Positions 35,914 through 44,556 of a DNA stretch of 64,000 bases are shown here, piece by piece; position 1 is the first letter of the stretch, and the number at the start of each line of letters is the position of its first letter. A program made the position numbers and the translations under genes. The DNA comes from Ignavibacteria bacterium (GTDB taxonomy: Bacteria; Bacteroidota; Ignavibacteria; Tepidaquicellales; Tepidaquicellaceae). The notes under the pieces were generated by a model. That model made no database searches. It was not told the DNA's origin and was given only the letters and a program-made list of their open reading frames with translations. Where the stretch lies: contig JBAZNU010000001.1 of assembly GCA_041649015.1 (NCBI GenBank), positions 186,001 through 250,000 on the forward strand, read 5' to 3'.

Positions 35914-36079
35914 TGTTTGTTTTTTGTGGTTTATAATTAATCCGTTATTTCAGACATAACTTATTAATTTAACAATAATTCTTAATAATAGTAATTACTT
36001 TTCATGTAAACATCACATCAATAATATCATTTATTTTATATTGTAATAGTTTTAAATTAATTTAATAAACTTAGAATTA

Positions 36080-37096
36080 TTGACTGAAATATTAATAATA
36101 AGACCGCAAAGCATTCAACTTGGAGACACAATATGCTCCTTACCAATGTTCAAAGCTTTGAAGACTGAATATCCCGACTCATACATTACGTTTATCGGCT
36201 GTCCAACGAATTACAAAGTAGACCTCAGGAAACTTAATCCATATATAGACGAATTTACGGTATTCAGAAAGGATAACCTCAAAGTTGTATACTATTTCTT
36301 TAAATACCTGAGGAAGAAGAAATATGATTTGATAATTGTACCAACAACTATAAGAATTTCTTCGACATCGTACATTATTGCCGCACTCGCAAGAGGAAAA
36401 AAGAAAATAGGATTTGCAAGAGTTGATGAAAAGAAAAACAGGCTTAGATTTGTTCTTGACGTAAAAATTGAAACCAAATGGAAGCGTGACGGAACGAATC
36501 AGGTGTTTCGGTTTCTTGACAGCGTGAAGCCGCTTGGATGTGATATTTCAATTGACGAGATAAAGCTGATGAGAATAGATCTCAGTGAGGAGGATGTAGC
36601 ATTCGGCAGCGCATTCGCTGCGGCAAATTTCCCCGATAAGAGCAGACTTGTTTTTGGATTTCATCCTGGCGCAGGAAAAGTTTCTTATATATGGGATGTT
36701 AACAACTTTTTTGAGCTTATAAAGAAATCTTACGAAAAGTATAATCCTTATATATTAGTTACTTCGGGTATTCTGGATAAAGATATTACGGAAAATCTTG
36801 TATTAAAGCTAAGGGAGTCAAATATCCCCTACATATACAATAAAGACATGGATGTTTACGGACTTGCCTCCATATTAAAACATGTTAACGCGTATGTTAC
36901 GAGTAATACAGGTGTTATGCACCTCGCTGCATTCGCGGGGACTAACACAGTTTCTGTATTCCATAAAGGAGAAGCAAAAGAATGGCAACCGCTTTATAAT
37001 AATTCTGTTTGTGTGGAATCAAGGACTGACAGCATCAATGGAGTAACAATGGAAGAAGTGTTTGAAAAAATTACTGGATTTAATTTTGAAAAATAA
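36080..37096 (+). CDS. GT9-family glycosyltransferase (heptosyltransferase-like)
   Basis: 338 residues starting at TTG 36080; the same TTG start is preserved in the truncated duplicate at 32848, which supports it. EILIIRPQSIQLGDTICSLPMF is the N-terminal acceptor-side motif, FGFHPGAGKVSYIWDVNNFFELI opens the donor domain, and VTSNTGVMHLAAFAGTNTVSVF is the nucleotide-sugar loop. GT9 enzymes add heptose or related sugars to the lipopolysaccharide core at the inner membrane face. It is convergent with the GT2 gene (3 bp apart). No other LPS gene is adjacent. Confidence 0.9.
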   Translation: MTEILIIRPQSIQLGDTICSLPMFKALKTEYPDSYITFIGCPTNYKVDLRKLNPYIDEFTVFRKDNLKVVYYFFKYLRKKKYDLIIVPTTIRISSTSYIIAALARGKKKIGFARVDEKKNRLRFVLDVKIETKWKRDGTNQVFRFLDSVKPLGCDISIDEIKLMRIDLSEEDVAFGSAFAAANFPDKSRLVFGFHPGAGKVSYIWDVNNFFELIKKSYEKYNPYILVTSGILDKDITENLVLKLRESNIPYIYNKDMDVYGLASILKHVNAYVTSNTGVMHLAAFAGTNTVSVFHKGEAKEWQPLYNNSVCVESRTDSINGVTMEEVFEKITGFNFEK

Positions 37097-37099
37097 CAC

Positions 37100-37924
37100 C
37101 TAAGCTTTTATAATACCGTTTGTACAATAAAATTCCTTCTTAAGCTTTACGTTATTATGGAAGTAATCGTAATTAGTATTGCTTTCGGCTGTTTTAGGAT
37201 GATACATATGAAAAGCCACAGCGAGATTTCTCACGGACTTAAATTCTGCATCAATAAGTCTAAGGCGATGTTCAACGTCGGAATCCTCACCTATGCCCGG
37301 TCCAACATAATTTTCATCAAATCCATTTATTTTATAAAGCAGCTCTTTTGAAACAGAAAAGTTACACCCCACTATGCGCATGTTTCTGCCAATAACTTTT
37401 CGGATGGTTTTGTTCTTTAGAATAATACCCTCTTCGGCTGTTGAAACGGGGTTGTTAAATCCTATAGATTTTCCGAGTGCTTTAATATAAAATCTATCAA
37501 AAGAATCTGATACAACCAGTTCTTCGTTTAATTCATCAGAAAGTTTCTTATTTAAATGCACTCTTCTGCCCACAAGAACAAGGTTCTCTCCAGAATTTTC
37601 GTAATGTGCTTTGATGAAATCTTTATGAGGGATGCAGTCGCTATCGAGAAATATTAAATAGCGGCTGTTTGAGGAAGCAACAGCTTTATTAAGTATTTTA
37701 TTCTTCCGGAACCCAAGGTCTTCCTGTGTAATATATTTAATACTGTAATTAGCTTGGCTCTTATAATTACGGACAAAACTTTCCATTTCCTCTCCCGAGC
37801 CGTCGTCAGCAATAATAACATCAAAGTCTTTATGAGATTGTCTTGACAAAGCTGAAAGCAAAATTCCAAGTTCTCGTACCTTTTTATAAACCGATAATAT
37901 TAATGTGATAGATTTCATAATCAT
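37100..37924 (-). CDS. GT2-family glycosyltransferase
   Basis: 274 residues (start at 37924, or two codons later at 37918; both are ATG). LILSVYKKVRELGILLSALSRQSHKDFDVIIADDGSG is the GT-A N-terminus, FLDSDCIPHKDF carries the DxD-like metal/nucleotide site, and the C-terminal GPGIGEDSDVEHRLR is the ED/galactosyltransferase-type segment. It probably adds a sugar to a surface polysaccharide or LPS. It is convergent with the GT9 gene and probably unrelated in operon structure. Acceptor and donor cannot be read from sequence. Confidence 0.88.
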   Translation of the reverse strand: MIMKSITLILSVYKKVRELGILLSALSRQSHKDFDVIIADDGSGEEMESFVRNYKSQANYSIKYITQEDLGFRKNKILNKAVASSNSRYLIFLDSDCIPHKDFIKAHYENSGENLVLVGRRVHLNKKLSDELNEELVVSDSFDRFYIKALGKSIGFNNPVSTAEEGIILKNKTIRKVIGRNMRIVGCNFSVSKELLYKINGFDENYVGPGIGEDSDVEHRLRLIDAEFKSVRNLAVAFHMYHPKTAESNTNYDYFHNNVKLKKEFYCTNGIIKA

Positions 37925-38042
37925 TAAAAATTACATCATTTATGTGTAAAAGAAAATATACTTTTAATAATTACGAATGCCTATTTACTGTAACTTTATC
38001 CTCCTTATCATTGTTGAACACAAAACTCATATAATCATAAAT

Positions 38043-38132
38043 ATGCTTGGAAAGTTTTTTGATAGAAGTCTGAAAATTGTAGAGAATGTCGGTAATAAAT
38101 TACCGGCTCCCTCGATACTGTTTAAATCTTAA
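38043..38132 (+). pseudogene. AbgT-like transporter N-terminal fragment
   Basis: A 29-codon frame from ATG 38043 to TAA 38130-38132 reads MLGKFFDRSLKIVENVGNKL then PAPSILF. This matches the start of AbgT-family transporters (E. coli AbgT begins its conserved part with VERIGNKVPHPFLLF). No membrane helices follow: the stop comes exactly where they should start. It is a short relic, or a chance match, in the 37925-38177 spacer. Confidence 0.45.
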
Positions 38133-38177
38133 ATTTAAATTATCGAAAATATTATTTTTAATTATCCATAACTGTCA

Positions 38178-38804
38178 TTAATTATCCATATTGTATGAAA
38201 TATTCAGACCGATAGAGTATATATTGCGAGGATAGTCATGATTCCAATTAAAAATAAATTTGTTATCCAGACCTGCGGAAAAAGATTTTGAAAATTTATA
38301 ATTTACTCGGAGTGAAACAATATTCTCTAAATATAATTGAGTCAGATAGAAATAACCGACACTGGTAGAAGTGAAAAGTATATCCCGAACGATATCGAAA
38401 CCTACGCCAAGTGCAGCTTGAAAGGCAATACCACCATCACTTTTATTAAAGAGTCCATACACGCCCAGGTCTATATAGAAAATGTATACAGTGTTTATGT
38501 TAAAATCGAGTGATGTATAAAATATATTTTTGTTATCATCGTAACGCATAAGTCCTGATGAGAGAGTAAAATAACTATCTTGAGTAATACTCTTAACTAA
38601 AGTTTTCGTTGCATTGATAACAGTGTCCTTTTGTTTTAAAGTGTCCACCTGAAGAGTATCACCAATTCTATTTAGTAAAAGGCCATTAATCTCTTTAATC
38701 TGGAAATCGGAAGTTATATTTTTAGAAATGCTTTTAAGCGACTGTGAAAATATAGATGATGTTGAGATGAATATAATAACGAATAATATTATGTGTTTTT
38801 TCAT
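38178..38804 (-). CDS. Outer-membrane beta-barrel protein, unknown family
   Basis: 208 residues. Signal peptide (MKKHIILFVIIFISTSSIFSQ), a ~60-residue linker rich in T and K, then alternating strands from residue ~75 (YFTLSSGLMRYDDNKNIFYTSLDFNINTVYIFYIDLGVYG through SIGLNISYNMDN). The predicted barrel is small, 8-10 strands. I do not recognise the family and no motif suggests an activity. It is monocistronic. Confidence 0.7.
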   Translation of the reverse strand: MKKHIILFVIIFISTSSIFSQSLKSISKNITSDFQIKEINGLLLNRIGDTLQVDTLKQKDTVINATKTLVKSITQDSYFTLSSGLMRYDDNKNIFYTSLDFNINTVYIFYIDLGVYGLFNKSDGGIAFQAALGVGFDIVRDILFTSTSVGYFYLTQLYLENIVSLRVNYKFSKSFSAGLDNKFIFNWNHDYPRNIYSIGLNISYNMDN

Positions 38805-39156
38805 AATTAGAACTACAAGTCGATGATTAACAAAATGTTTGTTTGATTTTGATTGGAAGTGGTTCGGATTCCATAATTCGATTCTGTGTTTTTTATGAGC
38901 CGTTATGGCTGCTTCGCTAATTGCGATTTGTTCATAATGAAATTTGAAATAATTTTATTCAAGGACATCTCTAAAAACATCATTTCTTAACTGTTTAATA
39001 ATATAACTTGGTGCATTTTCTATTAAGATACAATACCCTTTTAAGCTGCTGATAAGTGCAAACTTTTTTCAATTTAATTGGTCAGTTCAAATATGGACTC
39101 TCTCAATATAGTGAATTTGTCTGTTTTATGATTTTCAATTTTAATATTTTCATTAG
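38805..39156. other. Gene-free spacer, nothing recognised
   Basis: 352 bp between divergent genes. No ORF, RNA fold or repeat shared with other parts of the window was seen. It should hold the promoters of both neighbours. Confidence 0.5.
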
Positions 39157-40470
39157 TTGATAATCTATAAATACATACTTAAAGCTCATGCAGGACCGTT
39201 CGTCTTTTCATTAATGACGCTGATGTTTCTATTTCTGTTTCAGTTCCTTATAAAATCAATCGATCAGCTTGTAGGCAAAGGTCTTAGTCTTTGGATAATC
39301 ATACAGCTTATTTCTCTGAACCTTGCGTGGATGGTAACACTTGCAGTACCTATGGCTGTCCTTGTTTCAACGCTCATGGCTTTTGGAGGACTTTCGTCTG
39401 CGAATGAAATTACCATTATGAAAGCAGGCGGAATTAGTCTGAAGAAACTTATGATACCCGTGATGCTGCTTGCTCTTGTTGTGACATATTTGATGATTCT
39501 TTTTAATAACGATGTGCTCCCCGAGGCAAACCATCAGGCAAGAATACTACTTCAGGATATTTCAAAAACAAAGCCTACTTTTATACTCGAAGCAGGCAAA
39601 TTTTCAGATGACATCGGCGGTGCAAGGATACTCGTAAAGAAGACTTTTGAAAACAGCAACAACATTGAAGGTGTTTTTATATACGATTATTCAAGTCCGG
39701 AAACAAGGAATGTGATTTCCGCAGAATCAGGAGATATAAGTTTCACGAGTGATTTTAAGTATATTATTATGAACCTAAGAAACGGAGAGATTCATCAAAC
39801 TAATTTAAGAGACTTAACAAAAGATTACAGATTAGTCAAATTTCAGGAACACCGGATTACGCTCGATGCTGCCGGATTTGGGTTCCAAAGGTCGAACGAT
39901 AACGCATTCTCAAGGGGCGACAGAGAGCTTTCTTCAAAAGCAATGAACGTTATGGTGGATAGCCTAAGAATATTTAAGAACAAGAACAGAGATTATTTCA
40001 TCGAAGAAATCAGAAATGCCGTAAAAAGAATCGCAGGCATACAATATAAAGATACTGTTTACAAAGAAATCACTGAATCGGGAATGAGGTCAAGCAACAA
40101 GGATTCTATTATGGTGTTAATGAGTATAATAAAATCAAAGAAAGACATGTATGAAAATCAACTTCAATCGATATCGGCAATACAAAAACAGATTGATTCT
40201 TACGATGTAGAGATTTACAAGAAATACTCAATTCCGTTCGCATGTCTTGTATTTGCTCTTATCGGCGCACCACTGGGATACAGAGTTAAACGCGGAGGAT
40301 TCGGTATTGCCGCAGGGTTTTCGCTTTTCTTTTTCCTGCTTTACTGGGCATCGCTTATCGGCGGTGAGAAACTGGCAGACAGGGCTATGTTAAGTCCTTT
40401 TCTTGGCATGTGGCTGGTTAATATTTTACTTGGATTGTTCGGATTGTATTTAATGTTTAAATCATCTTGA
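39157..40470 (+). CDS. LptF/LptG-family LPS export permease
   Basis: 437 residues from a TTG start (TTG ATA ATC TAT AAA), with no in-frame ATG near that would keep the N-terminal YKYILKAHAGPFVFSLMTLMFLFLFQFL, the diagnostic first helix of the YjgP/YjgQ family. About six helices: three N-terminal, three C-terminal (CLVFALIGAPLGYRVKRGGFGIAAGFSLFF), with a ~200-residue periplasmic jelly-roll between. It forms part of the LptB2FG ABC transporter that extracts LPS from the inner membrane. Whether it is F or G cannot be decided. It is followed closely by the SRP RNA. Confidence 0.9.
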   Translation: MIIYKYILKAHAGPFVFSLMTLMFLFLFQFLIKSIDQLVGKGLSLWIIIQLISLNLAWMVTLAVPMAVLVSTLMAFGGLSSANEITIMKAGGISLKKLMIPVMLLALVVTYLMILFNNDVLPEANHQARILLQDISKTKPTFILEAGKFSDDIGGARILVKKTFENSNNIEGVFIYDYSSPETRNVISAESGDISFTSDFKYIIMNLRNGEIHQTNLRDLTKDYRLVKFQEHRITLDAAGFGFQRSNDNAFSRGDRELSSKAMNVMVDSLRIFKNKNRDYFIEEIRNAVKRIAGIQYKDTVYKEITESGMRSSNKDSIMVLMSIIKSKKDMYENQLQSISAIQKQIDSYDVEIYKKYSIPFACLVFALIGAPLGYRVKRGGFGIAAGFSLFFFLLYWASLIGGEKLADRAMLSPFLGMWLVNILLGLFGLYLMFKSS

Positions 40471-40481
40471 GTATATTGTTT

Positions 40482-40575
40482 TGTCAAGCCCCGAACAATA
40501 TGATGTTGCCCAACCCGGTCAGGTCAGGAATGAAGCAGCCGTAAGTAACCAGTATGTGATTCGGGTGTCTTGACA
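40482..40575 (+). ncRNA. ffs: SRP RNA (small 4.5S type)
   Basis: About 94 nt. The closing stem tgtcaag/cttgaca with ccccgaa/ttcgggt is followed inward by the conserved loop region ggtcaggtcaggaatgaagc, the SRP54 (Ffh) binding site with its tetraloop GGAA-like apex and A/G internal loop. A T-run follows. It acts with Ffh in cotranslational membrane targeting. Confidence 0.93.
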
Positions 40576-40598
40576 TTTTTAATATAAACTTCAATTAT

Positions 40599-41606
40599 AT
40601 GGAAAAAACCAAATTAGCAGTAATAGGTCTTGGAAGCATTTCACAGGTAATGCATCTGCCGATATTAAACAAGATTAAAGAGGCAGAATTGACAGCAATT
40701 TGCGATAAAAATAATTCAAAGTTTAAAAACATTTCAAAAAAGTACAGCGGGGCAAAAGCATATAAAGATGTAAGTTTACTGCTTCATGAAAATCCTGATA
40801 TTGATGGAGTTGTCATTGCAACTCGCACAGACGACCACATGGAAACAGCTATAAAATGCATTGAAGCGGGAAAGCATATATTGGTCGAAAAACCAATCGG
40901 TCTTAATGCAGTTGAAGCAGCTAAGATTGTTGAAGCCGGAGAAAAAAACAAGAAAATTGTAATGGTAGGTATGAACAACAGATTCAGAACCGATGCGATG
41001 TTAGAAAAAAGCTTTGTCAGGGCGAAAGAATTAGGGGATATATTTTATGTAAAGACAGGATGGTTAAGGTCTCAAAGCTCAAACGAAAAGTGGTTCATGA
41101 ACATGGAAAAAGCAGGCGGAGGTGTATTTGTAGATAATGGAATAGCAATGCTTGATCTTGGTATGTGGATGCTTGGTTTTCCTGACGTAAAAAGCGTATC
41201 TGCAATCAATTATTACCATAACTCGAAAACAGTTGAGGACTCCAATTTTACGCTCGTGAAATTCAAGAACGGTTCAACTCTTACCATAGAAGTAAGCTGG
41301 AGTTTATTAAGAAACGGTGAGTTTTTCTATTGTAATGTTTTCGGAACTAACGGAAGCGGATCTATAAATCCATTGAGAATTCACAAAAAGGTAAATAAAC
41401 AAATGTTTGATATGACCCCGAAAAATATCAAGCACAATCCTGCGATATTCAAGTCAAGTTATGAAAATGAACTAAAGTATTTTATCGGGTCTATAAGAGG
41501 TACTCATACACCCATTTCCACAGGAAAAGAAGCTTTGGTTGTGATGGAGGTCGCAGACGCGGTTTATAAATCGGCTTCTGCGGATAAAGAGGTAATATTT
41601 AAATAA
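40599..41606 (+). CDS. Gfo/Idh/MocA-family oxidoreductase
   Basis: 335 residues. The N-terminal Rossmann motif (VIGLGSISQVMHLP), TDDHMETAIKCIEAGKHILVEKPIGLN with the catalytic-region E-K-P, and the C-terminal alpha/beta domain (GGGVFVDNGIAMLDLGMWMLG) are family-typical. These enzymes are NAD(P)-dependent dehydrogenases or reductases acting on sugars and related compounds; the substrate is not readable. It is followed 40 bp later by the response regulator and shares the plus strand with it, but a functional link is not evident. Confidence 0.9.
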   Translation: MEKTKLAVIGLGSISQVMHLPILNKIKEAELTAICDKNNSKFKNISKKYSGAKAYKDVSLLLHENPDIDGVVIATRTDDHMETAIKCIEAGKHILVEKPIGLNAVEAAKIVEAGEKNKKIVMVGMNNRFRTDAMLEKSFVRAKELGDIFYVKTGWLRSQSSNEKWFMNMEKAGGGVFVDNGIAMLDLGMWMLGFPDVKSVSAINYYHNSKTVEDSNFTLVKFKNGSTLTIEVSWSLLRNGEFFYCNVFGTNGSGSINPLRIHKKVNKQMFDMTPKNIKHNPAIFKSSYENELKYFIGSIRGTHTPISTGKEALVVMEVADAVYKSASADKEVIFK

Positions 41607-41646
41607 CATTAAGATAACTATTTCTTAACATAGAAGGGTTACGTTT

Positions 41647-42360
41647 ATGAAAAAACGTAAAATGAATTTTAAGATACTGGTCGTTGACGACGAAAAAGAC
41701 ATTGTAGATCTGCTTAAATACAACCTCGAAAAGGAAAAAGAATTCGAAGTAATTACCGCACTAAACGGCAAAGAGGCTCTTTCAAACGTAACCGAAAATA
41801 AACCTGACCTTATTCTGTTAGATATTATGATGCCTGAAATAAACGGTTTTGAGGTGTGTAAGAGATTAAAGAGCAACGCAGCGACATCCAAAATTCCGAT
41901 AATATTCCTTACTGCAAAAGAGAATGAGATAGATGAAATAATAGGGCTTGAGCTTGGAGCAGATGATTACATTCAAAAACCTATCTCGCCGAGAAAAGTT
42001 ATCGCAAGAGTAAAGTCTGTTATCAGAAGAACGTATGCCGAAGAAGAGAAAACTATAAAGACTGATGAGTACATAAAGTTTAAAAATCTGCAGATAGATT
42101 CAGTTTCTCATATAGTAAAGATTGACAGCGAAGAAGTGTTCTTTCCAAAGAAGGAATTTCAACTCCTTCATTTCCTCCTTTCAAACAGGGGTAAGGTACT
42201 ATCCAGAGAAGTGTTATTAAACCAGATATGGGGCGAAAACATCTACGTTGTAGATAGAACTATAGATGTACACGTTGCAAAAGTAAGGGAAAAACTTGGT
42301 GAATATGCTGATTACATAGAAACGATAAAAGGTCTCGGATACAGGTTTAACGCTGAATAA
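41647..42360 (+). CDS. PhoB-like OmpR-family response regulator
   Basis: 237 residues. The receiver domain has acidic pocket D14/D15 (VVDDEKD), the phosphoacceptor Asp59 (LILLDIMMP) and the switch T/K pair (FLTAKE, then YIQKP). The C-terminal winged helix (PKKEFQLLHFLLSNRGKVLSREVLL, DRTIDVHVAKVREKLG, IETIKGLGYRF) is the DNA-binding domain. The start at 41647 is 13 bp after a gaaggg motif; an ATG at 41662 is an alternative. The partner kinase starts 21 bp downstream. By similarity it resembles PhoB of the phosphate response, but the regulon is not shown here. Confidence 0.93.
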   Translation: MKKRKMNFKILVVDDEKDIVDLLKYNLEKEKEFEVITALNGKEALSNVTENKPDLILLDIMMPEINGFEVCKRLKSNAATSKIPIIFLTAKENEIDEIIGLELGADDYIQKPISPRKVIARVKSVIRRTYAEEEKTIKTDEYIKFKNLQIDSVSHIVKIDSEEVFFPKKEFQLLHFLLSNRGKVLSREVLLNQIWGENIYVVDRTIDVHVAKVREKLGEYADYIETIKGLGYRFNAE

Positions 42361-42381
42361 ATATTTTATACTGACCCATAA

Positions 42382-43461
42382 TTGAAAAAGATAATATCAT
42401 TCCATAACTACCTGCCGCTGATTATTGCAATCGAATCTGTTTCGCTTATGCTGCTCTATGGCAGAATTGATACAGTATCTTTTTCAATTACCTCTGCAAC
42501 TTTTATCATTATAACCATTGCTCACATTTATCTGCATGCAAGGTCAAAGACAGAGCGTACAGATTTCTTCGGTAAATATTCAAAACTGCTAATGTCCGAT
42601 GAAGAAACTCATGCATTAAACAACTATGAAGCAAAGATATCTAAAGTGAACAACATAGTAGAAGAAATGAATTCAAGTTTTGATAAACTGTCCGCGAATG
42701 ATGAGTTTAAAGAAATATTCAACAGCTTTTCTCTTATTATTAACCGGCTTCTTGACGAGCTGAACACGGCGAAAATATTTAAAGTAAACAGGAATGAGTT
42801 TCTTGGCAATGTTGCACATGAACTTCGTACACCAATTTTTGCAATACAGCTTTCGCTTGAAACGCTTGCTGACGGCGCTATAAACGATACCTCTGTGAAC
42901 AAAGATTTTCTTGAAAAAGCAAAAAGGCAATCGACAAGACTGAAGGAATTAGTTGATGACCTGATTCATATTTCTAAATTAGAAGAAGGCATGAAACTGA
43001 GCAAGAGATATTTTTCAATCAATCAGCTTATTAAGGATACGATTAATGAATTGAGCGAAATTACAAAGAGAAAGAGCATAAACTTATTGTTTGAGACAGA
43101 AATTAAAGATGTCTCTGTTGTGTTTGCCGATGCAGAGAGAATCAAGCAGGTATTAATAAATCTAATTGATAACTCTTCCAAATACACACTTGAAAACGGC
43201 AACATAACTATATCTACAAAGCACGTTGACAAATGCGTGTATGTATCAGTAGAAGATACAGGACTTGGCATACCAAAAGAAGATTTACCAAGAATATTCG
43301 AAAGGTTCTACAGGGTTGACAAGACACGGTCGCGCGATATGGGAGGAAGCGGACTTGGTTTATCAATCGTAAAACACATACTTGAGCTTCATAACAGTCA
43401 GGTTAAAGTCGAAAGCGAACCCGGAAAAGGAACAAAATTCGAGTTTAACCTGCCTGTATAA
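42382..43461 (+). CDS. PhoR-like sensor histidine kinase
   Basis: 359 residues from a TTG start at 42382 (no ATG keeps the N-terminal helices). Two membrane helices (~9-27, ~32-52) with almost no periplasmic loop, then a coiled linker, the HisKA domain with phosphoacceptor His146 (FLGNVAHELRTPIFA), and the HATPase domain with N (NLIDNSSKYT), G1 (VEDTGLGIP), F (RIFERFYRVDK) and G2 (GGSGLGLSI) boxes. It should phosphorylate the response regulator encoded just upstream. The lack of a periplasmic domain suggests sensing through the membrane or a partner protein, as proposed for PhoR. Confidence 0.92.
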   Translation: MKKIISFHNYLPLIIAIESVSLMLLYGRIDTVSFSITSATFIIITIAHIYLHARSKTERTDFFGKYSKLLMSDEETHALNNYEAKISKVNNIVEEMNSSFDKLSANDEFKEIFNSFSLIINRLLDELNTAKIFKVNRNEFLGNVAHELRTPIFAIQLSLETLADGAINDTSVNKDFLEKAKRQSTRLKELVDDLIHISKLEEGMKLSKRYFSINQLIKDTINELSEITKRKSINLLFETEIKDVSVVFADAERIKQVLINLIDNSSKYTLENGNITISTKHVDKCVYVSVEDTGLGIPKEDLPRIFERFYRVDKTRSRDMGGSGLGLSIVKHILELHNSQVKVESEPGKGTKFEFNLPV

Positions 43462-43467
43462 TTTCTG

Positions 43468-44496
43468 TTACTTTATAATTCTGTCTTTCATTCCCGAATA
43501 TCCGTTTATAGTCATCGGTGCACTCAAAAGAAAGTCGTGCGGAAATCCGTATTCAATACTGCTGACTTCATCAAGTTTTTGAATAATATCTTCTGACAGT
43601 TTAACATCGAGGCATTTCATGTTTTCAATAAGCTGAGTGTCTGTTCTTGAACCGACTATAGGAATAAAAAGCCCTTTCTTCTGTCTGACCCAGTTAAGAG
43701 CAATAACGGTACCGGGTATTCCTGTCTCATTGCTTATCTTCTTAACTTCTTTTGCTATATTTGTATTTCTCTCGTTAAGTCTGGCACTGCCCTCTTTAAT
43801 TCTTTTAGGTGATTTATCATCATTCGTAAGATATTTTCCGCTCAGCGCACCTCCTCCGAGAGTACCCCATGGAGTTACTGCGAGTTCAAAATGATTTGCC
43901 ATAGGAATTAGGTCGCGTTCAGCACCACGCTGAAAAAGGGAATACTCAATCTGCAATGCGACTACTTTAGCCCATCCGCGGATATCAGCCATAGTATTAG
44001 CACTTGATACAACCCAGGCGGGAGTATCGGAAATACCTATGTATAAAACTTTACCTGAAGATACAAGGTCGTCAAATCCTCTCATAACTTCATCTATCGG
44101 TGTAAGGTAATCCCATGCATGAAGCCATAACAAATCAATGTAATCAGTATTGAGTCTTTTCAAAGAATCCTCAACTGAATTCATCATGCTTTTTCTGCTG
44201 TTGCCCGAAGCATTTAAGTTGCCGGGACTTCCCGGATTTTTAAGCGTGTATTTAGTCGCGAGCACATAGTAGTCCCGCTGATGGGATATAAATTCGCCAG
44301 TATATTTTTCGCTTGTTCCTTCATTGTAAAGGTTAGCGCAATCAAGGAAATTGCCGCCCGCATTTACGAAAGCATCAAACACTTTCTTGGAGTCCTTCTT
44401 TTCAGTTCCGAATCCCCACTCAGTACCGAAAGTCATTGTTCCGAGGCAGAGTTCCGAAATTCTTAATCCTGATTTGCCGAGTAATCTGTAGTTCAT
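43468..44496 (-). CDS. Aldo/keto reductase
   Basis: 342 residues. LGKSGLRISELCLGTMTFGTEWGFG is the family N-terminus; FLDCANLYNEGTSEKYTGEF carries the catalytic Asp and Tyr, ATKYTL the Lys and WLHAWD the His. The C-terminal IPIVGSRTDTQLIENM binds the NADPH phosphate. It reduces aldehydes or ketones in the cytoplasm; natural substrate unknown. It belongs to the larger YajO/Tas-like group by length. It is convergent with the kinase gene (6 bp apart). Confidence 0.93.
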   Translation of the reverse strand: MNYRLLGKSGLRISELCLGTMTFGTEWGFGTEKKDSKKVFDAFVNAGGNFLDCANLYNEGTSEKYTGEFISHQRDYYVLATKYTLKNPGSPGNLNASGNSRKSMMNSVEDSLKRLNTDYIDLLWLHAWDYLTPIDEVMRGFDDLVSSGKVLYIGISDTPAWVVSSANTMADIRGWAKVVALQIEYSLFQRGAERDLIPMANHFELAVTPWGTLGGGALSGKYLTNDDKSPKRIKEGSARLNERNTNIAKEVKKISNETGIPGTVIALNWVRQKKGLFIPIVGSRTDTQLIENMKCLDVKLSEDIIQKLDEVSSIEYGFPHDFLLSAPMTINGYSGMKDRIIK

Positions 44497-44556
44497 ATAT
44501 TGATTTTAATGTATGCTTTTAAAATAATTGTAACAAATAAGGCGTGGAATAAATTC

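Noticed and set aside
41647..43461. Definite phosphate (Pho) regulation
   Set aside because: The pair resembles PhoB/PhoR, but no pst genes or Pho-box sites were identified here, so the regulon is left open.
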